Assembly (NCBI RefSeq): GCF_932526225.1
Contig: NC_064047.1
Span: 12,470,460-12,534,459 of the forward strand
Direction of reading: 5' to 3'
DNA: 64,000 bases
DNA from: Nematostella vectensis
Taxonomy: Eukaryota; Cnidaria; Anthozoa; Actiniaria; Edwardsiidae
Position 1 is the first letter of the stretch. Each line of letters starts with the position of its first letter. Positions 56,345-64,000 of the stretch are shown one piece after another. Position numbers and translations under genes: made by a program. The notes under the pieces are model-generated. The model had not been told where the DNA came from. It did not search any database and saw only the letters and a list, made by a program, of their open reading frames with translations.

Positions 56345-56780
56345 CCAATGGCTACATACTACATACAACCCACAGACAACTCAACGACACCAATTATTAT
56401 TCTGCCGTCTCCCATGACCACATACTCTCACAAGACATTTCCCTGTACATCCATCAATTGTTTCAAGACAACATTATCGATGAGCACACTCATGATTTCC
56501 TACTCCCCTACACACCCCTGTTCTACATGTTACCCAAAATTCACAAACCCAACACCCCTGGCCGCCCAATCATCTCAGGCTGCCAATCGTCTACCGAAAA
56601 ACTCTCCATCTTTCTTGACCACTACCTCAAGAAATTTGTACCCCACATCCCGTCCTACATCAAGGATACCACACACTTCCTACAAACAGTCCTCTCCCTC
56701 CCCACACCACTACCAGACACATGTTTTCTTGTCACAATTGATGTCACCTCACTCTGCACCAACATCCCACATGAGGTGTT
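56345..56780 (+). pseudogene. Penelope-like RT fragment, N-terminal half
   Basis: Reads FYMLPKIHKPNTPGRPIISG, STEKLSIFLDHYLKKFVP, IPSYIKDTTHFLQ and LVTIDVTSLCTNIPHEV, the first RT motifs of Penelope-like elements (motif A Asp in TIDVTSL). It stops abruptly at about 56780, where sequence homologous to the upstream flank of the first TRIM-TLDc copy begins. Confidence 0.8.
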
Positions 56781-57019
56781 TGGGGTTGCCAACTTCACAT
56801 GAGAAATGTGAATGTCTCTGCTTTGTGGTTATTGAAATGAGTAGAAAACGAATAACTCGTTTTCTTATGCTCTAATTGTTTTGTGTGAAAATGGCAACAT
56901 CCGCCAGCGAAAATAAAGAAATAAGAGAATAAGAGATATATTGTTTGTGTTTGTACTGCTGATATGAGTAGCAATGGAATAACCATTTTCTTATGCTCTT
57001 CTAGTTTTTTCTTGAAGAA

Positions 57020-57205
57020 ATGGCAACATCCGCCAGCAGGCGCCTCGAGGATGAGGTGACATGCTCTTTGTGTATAGAGCACTTCAACGATCCTAGAGTG
57101 CTCCCTTGCTTCCACTCATTTTGTCGGCACTGCCTGGAAGAGCTGGCAGTGCACTCTGAAGGGAAAGGAAAACTTGTGTGCCCCCTCTGTAAGGCGGAAT
57201 TCCAG
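57020..57205 (+). CDS. Exon 1 of TRIM-TLDc copy 2: RING finger
   Basis: 62 codons, donor gtaatc at 57206. All eight zinc ligands are kept. Confidence 0.85.
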
Positions 57206-60200
57206 GTAATCTGTCATATCAAAAATACATCCATTACTTAATGAGAGCTGGAACAACTTTGTGTGACAAATGTTTTGCTTTACCGAAGAAATGGATTCAA
57301 CGACATTTCGAAAGAGAAAAGCGAAATTGAATTCTTCTCACAACAAATTTGGCTCCATTTTTAACACTTTATGAGTATTAAACTGTTTAAAGATAAAAAA
57401 AATTGATTATTATATTAAAACAATGCAGATACATCCCAGCGTAGCTATGTTCTAAAGCCCTCCCTCTCCTGAAGTCATATGCAAACTTTATTATAACTAT
57501 ATTTTACTGATTATTGTTCTAGATTTCCCCAGCAGATGTTCCGAGTTTGAAGGTGAATTTCATGATCAACAGTACTCTCTCTGTTCTATTGTTGACATCT
57601 GAAGACTCCAAGAAGAAACCAGCTTGTGAATCGTGTGATAGTGGTGAGCCTGCCCAGGGGAGATGTAACGAGTGCGATCACTTTGTCTGTGAGCAGTGCA
57701 TCTCGGCTCATAAGAGATTTCAACCAGTGCAACATCACACTATCCTCAGTTTTGATGAGATCAAAAGCGGAAAGTTACTTGCAATGAGCGAGGCTTCCTT
57801 CTGCACCAAACACAAGGATGAAAAGCTGAAACTGTTTTGCGAATCTTGTAAGGAAGTGATTTGCCGAGATTGCACCGTCGTTGATCATAAAAATCACGAT
57901 TACCTTTTCACAAGTGATGTAATCGCTCGAGAGAAAGAAGAAATATTGGGAAGAGCAAAAAAAGTTGCATCAAAAATCACCAACATTGAACAAGCGATGG
58001 CATTGGTAGAAGAGGCTCAACAACATCTCGAGGAAAATAAACGTGCGGCCAGAAGGGATCTGGATGCGTTCATTGATAAGCAGATAGGTACTCCTGAGAA
58101 GGTGCGATCAGATCTTAGAGGGGAGATCGAGTCAGCTTGTCAAAAGCAAGAGAAGCAGCTGACTGCCCAGAGAGAGACTCTATCCATGAGACTTGCAAGT
58201 GCTCGTAGCAGTTTGGAGTTTGCTGAGAGAATGTGCAGGGATGCAAATGATGTGAATGTCTTGTCCATCAGGAATGAAGTGCTATCCCAGCTATCGAGTC
58301 TTGCAGTGAAACCCGTGGATCAGCCTTGTACGGAGGGTGGAGTTCGTCTTGTAGTGGATGAGGAGTATTGGGATACTTTGTCAAAGAAGATGTCTGTTGG
58401 TGAATCTGAGCAAACAGGTACTAATTCTCTTATACTGTTATGTAGGTCGGTCGGTCGGTCGGTCGGTCGGTCGGTCGGTCGGTCGGTCGGTCGGTCGGCC
58501 GGTCGGTCGGCAGGCAGGCAGGCAGGTAGGCAGGCATGCAGGCAGGTAGGTAGGTACCCTCTATGGACTCTTGAATAGGCTACCTAGTTTTACCTTTTAC
58601 TACCATCTCGAAGGTCTTTCTCATGTTCAACTCCATTCGGTTCTCCAGCGCCCAGCGCTTGATGTTGGTAACTTTCTCCAGCGATGAATCAATCGTGTCT
58701 GAGCCAGATATCACAGGCGTCCTTATTGTGATGTCATCCGCATATTTGATTAATAGAGAGTTGGCGCTAGCGTTCTGAATGTCATTTACCATGATAGAGA
58801 ACGGTCCTAGCACCGTTCCTTGGGGGACTCCTCTACTGATTCCAAGGAAACTGGTAGACATCCCATTAACCACAACTCGCTGCTTTCGATAGGAAGCCAA
58901 TTATCCACAATCTGTTACAAAACTAATGGGACACTTTCCCTCCCCCTTCCTCAATGTGGGAGAGCAAATGATCACCTTGCTATTGCTTGTGTTTTGAGCT
59001 GAAAAATCGCCTCTAACCAATATTAATCGGGGGGAGAGTGTTGGCGGTTGTTCGTATAGGACGTTTCCCACTTACTTTTGTTGAAGATTGTCTGAGCAAG
59101 TGACTGACAGGTCCTGGAACAGGAAACACTATCGTTGATAACGCAACGACAATACAACTATGCGAACGTCAAAATCAAACACATACAATTATCGTGCCAG
59201 AATCGCGCGTAAAAATGGACAGAAGCTTCAGAGACGACTATTTTTCATTGTAAACAATGCAAAATCTCATCTGTTTCTTCATATAAGAAATACCGCCTAT
59301 GAAGAATTTATTACGTGAGAGATTTTCACTACAAATTTTGTCACGCAAGCTTGTCTCGGGGAGAAGGTCAATTCAATAAATTCATCTGTTTTACAATAGT
59401 TTTGCTAAATATCTGACACTTTGACACACAGTTATGCTTGAAGAGTTCAAGCAAAGTGTATGCAATGCTTTTTCTGTGGAGCATTCGCTAAAATCGACGG
59501 CTACGTCTTCTGTTCTTGCTTACGTGGCTCAACGATTAACACCAACGGTTAACCATTTTAAAATTTAACCATTTTAAAATTGTTTAAGAAATGCCTTAGA
59601 CAAACTCTAAAATAATACAGTAACAACTTGAGATTCAAGCTCATAAATGGACACTAGTTTTGTTTGAATGAGGGTTTGCATTTTGGAGAGAGAGCTCATA
59701 GTAGATGGTTGACCGTCGTTTTACTAAGATAAAAATAAAGTTCATTTTTATATAAATGGTCTACCACGGTTGACAGCTCAAAAAAGCCCTATTATATATT
59801 TCAAATCATTTGTAAGCTTCATATACCTAAATAGCTTTGTGATGGTAATAGAGTAGACGAATGATTGAAATCCGGCTACCATGAGTGGGAATAATGTTTT
59901 TCTAAAAATGGTAGACCGTACACGGTCCACGCCCGCTTTTTTGCACCGCCATGCTAAATATATAAACACTTGTTGTGATGTTCATTGAAAATGAAATGAG
60001 ACGAGGCTCTCATGTTTTCTACAACAGATAAACCGCCTATTTATCGCTTTCTTTAGTCGATTTGTTATTTATTGTTTAATGGGGAAATACTTATTAGGCG
60101 ATGATCTTTTTAGTCTCTATGCCTGTATTTATATTACCTAAATTGGCCATAAAAGCGGTGTTTTTCGGCTATTATACTCCGAGGGATGGCTGCTTTTGCA

Positions 60201-62722
60201 AATGGAGACAGTCGGCACGATATATAGACAGTCTCTTTGGCAACATCAAATGAATTTTATATTTTACAAAATTATAGTCTGCAAATATCCCAGCGCACCT
60301 TCATTTAATTCAAATTAATTGAATAAAATATTCCAAATAGCGCACAGATATCCCAAAAATATTTTCTGGGGACGTCAACATGTTTACTTCAAGCTCGAAT
60401 AATTAATAGAGTGAAAAACTTTCATTAGGGTATGCGAATAAAGAGAATACATTTTAAGAAATCGATGATAACCGTGACAAATTCCAATCGTTCCACTTCT
60501 GAGACAATCTGTTACAAAACTAATGGGACACTTTCCCTCCCCCTTCCTGAATGTTGGAGGGCAAATGAACACCTTGCCACTGCTTGTGTTTTGAGCTGAA
60601 AAATCGCCTCTAACCAATATTAATCGGGTGGAGAGGGTTGGCGGTTGTTCGTATGTGAAGTGTCCCACTTACTTTTGTTGAAGATTGCAGTTCTTGATGT
60701 AAGGGTTGATGTCGTATTTTGCCAGTTTATTACAGAGAATATGGTGAGGGACAGTGTCGAAGGCCTTGCTAAAATCAAATGACAATGCTCTAACAAAATC
60801 TGCATCGTTGTCTAACTGCTTGGGCCAAAAGTGTTGGCATTTGATCAGGGCCATTGTTGTGTTATGGCCTTTCTTGTAGGCAAATTGGTCGGGGCCAATT
60901 TCCGACTTAAGAGTGGAACAGAGTTCGTTTCTGCAGACAAAACGCTTGAAAATCCTAATGATGATATTAGTCAGTGAGATTGGTCTGAGTTGACTACACT
61001 CTGTCAGAGGAGATTCCTTAGGGATGGGCGAGATGTTCGCTAACTTCCAAGCCATTGGGACAGTTTGTTGTTGGAGTGAACAGTTGAAGATATTTGTGAC
61101 AACAGGTGCAAGATGGTGAGAAAAGTCGCGCCAGAGCAAGTACGGAAATTGATCAGGCCCTGAGGCAGTTCGTTTCTATGTGATAAAAAACTCATTACAT
61201 CGCTCTCACTCACTGTTGGGGTTCGGGTGCCTTCAGTTATCTCCAGGCGCACGGGGACAACATATGCCTTATCAGTATTGGTGGCTTGAAAATGTGAGTT
61301 GATGATGTCGGGTGGAATCACCGATGATGATTATGATGCGCGTTCCCTGTGTCTTTCGGCCAGTTATTCTATTGGCTGTCTCCCACCATTCTTTTGAACC
61401 GCATTTGTGTTCCTTATGAACAGCTTCCACCTGATTACTCCGAATGAGAATGTTGATACACTCTTGGCGCCTCAGAATCTCAGCACGGGTTCCTTTATGC
61501 GCGATTCTGTTCCTGATGTTACAAAGGTGTTTAACCAGGGGGGACATGTAAGGTGGGTCTCTGGATGAGACTTTGACCCTAATGAGCGGTAAACATTCAT
61601 TGAACATCGACCACAGGCTCGCATTTAGCAGCTCCACACTCTCCTCTAGGTTACCAAGATTTTTAATAGGACTCCAGTCGAAAACATTTGTTTTTCCTGA
61701 TCAAATAACTGAAATCCTCTGCTATCAAACCTCTCACTTTTCAGAAAATTAATTTTACCTTTGATTTGATTTGTGCATTGTTTTTTTTACCCCCAGTAAC
61801 TCTATGCCTAAATTTAACCTCATGGTAGTGTAAAGTAATTTTTGTTTTTTTAATCATGTAGTTTTCATTGTATGTATACCCCGAATTATTTACATTTATT
61901 ACATTATGAGTAGCGACTGAAGGGATCAAAGCCGCAGTTCTTCTAGAAATAATTGAGACAATTTTAAAGCAGAAACTTCATAGGATACCAGATTCACAAT
62001 TTTTAAGCACCAGCGTTTTGCGACGAGTAGAATACATAGAAGCATACCATAATAAACAAGTCTTTAAGAACTTTTTTGCTGAATGGTAGTTCTACAAAAG
62101 GTGGTTACGGGTTGGGTTTATTCGAAAGATTAATGGTGATCAAGTCCAGCGTTTGTGACACTTCGATAATTTGTCCTATTTATATATAATTTTCGGCGAA
62201 GGGATTTTGATCCTTTCTGTAATTGACAGAGAGTGTCTTTTGACACAAATCTAATCCTGATGGTGGAACTTTGGGCCCAAAATACTCTAGGAATCTTGAT
62301 TTGGGGCAGGACTTTGTACGACCCACAACAACAGCAGCAACAATTTGTACTAACCCTTTGGGTGACACACATATACACTGACTTTATTTGTTTGAGACAT
62401 GATGAGGATAAGGAATTGTGCCTTCTTGATAAAAAGAGTATTGGTTACTTATCTGGTGATGGTGTAACTCCGTTTGTAGGTCTTGAGCAGTCCGCCATCT
62501 TCAGCGGCAAAGGTCCAGAGTACCTCCGAGATCTCTTGGGATTCCTGCAGCCCGTGCAGCAAAGTCCTAAGAGTCGCTGGGTCAGATGTTTCTCAGCAAA
62601 GAGAGATGGCTGGGCTGCCAGTACCTTCCACGAAAAATGCGACGGCAAAGCGCCGAACATCGTACTCGTAAGCGTTGGAGGAAGATACGTGTTTGGTGGC
62701 TACTCTGACGTAGCGTGGACAA
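57020..62722 (+). CDS. RING/B-box/coiled-coil/TLDc protein, copy 2 (3' part beyond window)
   Basis: Duplicate of the gene at 814-10409. Visible exons are 57020-57205 (MATSASRRLEDEV RING, C3HC4), 57523-58417 (B-boxes and coiled coil) and 62480-62722 (first half of TLDc), with the same splice sites and phases. The last exon should lie about 3 kb past the window edge. Differences from copy 1 include one extra N-terminal Ala, loss of one Pro in the linker, and scattered substitutions such as TPEKVRSD for TLETMRSD. All visible exons are open. A short duplicate of the start region (atggcaacatccgccagc) precedes it at 56890. Confidence 0.75.
57523..58417 (+). CDS. Exon 2 of TRIM-TLDc copy 2: B-boxes and coiled coil
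   Basis: Acceptor ttgttctag at 57522, donor gtacta at 58418. It is one codon shorter than its copy-1 counterpart. The open frame past the donor is the TCGG microsatellite. Confidence 0.85.
58445..58556. repeat. (TCGG)n / (GGCA)n microsatellite, expanded copy
   Basis: Homologous to 2417-2480 but about 1.7 times as long. Confidence 0.9.
58580..58907 (-). pseudogene. Non-LTR RT fragment, C-terminal part, duplicate
   Basis: Counterpart of 2497-2838. It keeps KYADD, and has a short deletion removing part of the PLLFSIM region (GPFSIM). Confidence 0.8.
58908..60687. mobile_element. Duplicate of the 183-bp / 1.4-kb / 183-bp insertion
   Basis: Terminal units at 58908-59090 and 60505-60687, each exactly 183 bp, with the same interior as copy 1 apart from small indels. 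Confidence 0.6.
60688..61690 (-). pseudogene. Non-LTR RT fragment, N-terminal part, duplicate
   Basis: Counterpart of 4601-5600, with the same DFSKAFDTVPHHIL motif and a slightly longer open stretch (156 codons ending 60669). Confidence 0.8.
62480..62722 (+). CDS. Exon 3 of TRIM-TLDc copy 2: first half of TLDc domain
   Basis: 243 nt as in copy 1, with the same acceptor and gtgagt donor at 62723. Confidence 0.8.
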
Positions 62723-63132
62723 GTGAGTACACTAATTAATACGAGAAGGGTCGTATGAGGGTGAGGGTCGAAATGTCTGATTATGTTTGTAAATTATTGT
62801 TTGTAAACTATTTTTTGTTCATTACCATGAACTTTAAACTTAAGACTTGCAGTACGTTTTCCTAAGCCACCTTCCACCCAATATGTATTAAGTCATATGA
62901 TAAAAGGATTGGATAGACAAATATAGATATAGTTTGTTAGCAGCTACCATGGTATTACATGAGGTGAGCTCGTTAATTTTGCTGTTTGGTGCAGGAAAAT
63001 GTTTTTACATAATTACAAGATTTTTCCTTGGACAACCCTTAAAGTAGGTGTTACTAAAATCGAGAAATAAAACAGAAACTCTGGATATCTTCGCGCAATT
63101 ACATTCCAACTACTTCTGTTATTTATTTCGTG

Positions 63133-63617
63133 TTACATCGCAATACTGTAATTCAGATGCTTCCGAAAGCAGTTTCGTGTCTACATCGCAATACTGTAAC
63201 TCAGATTCTTCCGAAAGCAGTTTCGTGTCTACATCCCAATACTGTAATTCAGATTCTTCCGAAAACAGTTTCGTGTCTACATCGCAATACTGTAATTCAG
63301 ATTCTTCCGAAAGCAGTTTCGTGTCTGCATCGCAATACTGTAATTCAGATTTTCCCCAAGGGAGTTTCGTGTCTACATCGCAATACTGTAATTCCGATTC
63401 TTCCGAAAGCAGTTTCGTGTCTACATCGCAATACTGTAATTCCAATTCTTCCGAAAGCAGTTTCGTGTCTACATCGCAATACTGTAATTCCGATTCTTCC
63501 GAAAGCAGTTTCGTGTCTACATCGCAATACTGTAATTCCGATTCTTCCGAAAGCAGTTTTATGTCTACATCGCAATACTGTAACTCAGATTCTTCCGGAA
63601 GCAGTTTTATGTCTGAG
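63133..63617. repeat. 48-bp minisatellite, about 10 units (copy 2)
   Basis: Same unit as 7079-8520 and same flanks, so one array has lost or the other gained about 20 units since duplication. Confidence 0.9.
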
Positions 63618-64000
63618 TATCCAGAGTGAAGCCGGCAGAAGGACGATCTTAGGACCCAAGTTTATTTTTCTTTCGATAATCTTTCTAATAATCGTTTCAT
63701 AATTTATCGTGTTTGGGGACAAACACAAGTTTGACAAGGGAGGTATGTTATAGGACGGTTTGTTATATTGTTTAGGTTATAGGTTATTGTCGTCTAGTAT
63801 TTCATGTTCCTATCTTGAAGTTTTATTTATCTTTTAAGGATAATTTAGATTTTGTTTACAATTGATGGTTTCCTAAGTCTAGATTTTAGCACGCCCGTGG
63901 ACCCTCCGCATCGATGACCTTTTGGTGCGTCTAAATCCAGGGAGTGTACAGTTTCTTATACGTGGCGAAATCTCAGGTTTCTTTTTGTTTTGGAAATTTT

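Overview
The window looks like nuclear DNA of a cnidarian, most likely an anthozoan. This is inferred from the multi-exon genes with GT/AG introns, the AT-rich intergenic sequence, the abundant retroelements and DNA transposons, and the gene families present. No ribosomal or transfer RNA gene was recognised.

Host genes. Two copies of one gene encode a RING, double B-box, coiled-coil and TLDc protein. Copy 1 has four exons between 814 and 10409. Copy 2 starts at 57020 and runs off the right edge. They lie in a segmental duplication about 56 kb apart. Both copies carry the same split reverse-transcriptase fossil in intron 2 and the same 48-bp minisatellite in intron 3 (about 30 units versus 10). 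Between them lies a plus-strand gene for a type I membrane protein. Its 17 visible coding exons (35322-47613) read in phase through a VWD-like exon, a Cys-rich segment, a cadherin-like plus EGF exon, EGF repeats, a string of 48-54 nt Thr/Ser mini-exons, a SEA-like region, one transmembrane helix, and a cytoplasmic tail with an ITAM-type tyrosine pair.

Integrated virus-like element. From 14092 to 30544 there is a 16.4-kb GC-rich Maverick/Polinton-type (adintovirus-like) element. It has 0.36-0.41 kb terminal inverted repeats and a 6-bp target duplication (ctattt). The left half holds a candidate minor capsid gene (minus), a second conserved structural-type gene (plus), a coiled-coil/membrane gene (minus), the major capsid protein, the packaging ATPase, four small genes and the integrase (plus). 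The right half holds one very long minus-strand gene combining a B-family DNA polymerase region, an SF1 helicase and an HNH-like zinc motif, followed by a small Cys-rich gene. A 3-kb AT-rich block separates the halves. Nearly every large gene carries a stop codon or frameshift, so this copy is a fossil. I recognised no viral protease gene.

Repeats and other mobile DNA. The window also holds an L1/Tx1-like element with a 5' inversion (31.9-33.65 kb), a Penelope-like element with hammerhead ribozyme motifs embedded in AT microsatellites (43.4-45.4 kb), BEL/Pao and Gypsy fossils (49-53.2 kb), several short TIR elements, and tandem arrays of 77 bp (12.5 kb), 48 bp (7 and 63 kb) and 41 bp (39 kb). 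The paralogous empty site of the large element lies near 42475.
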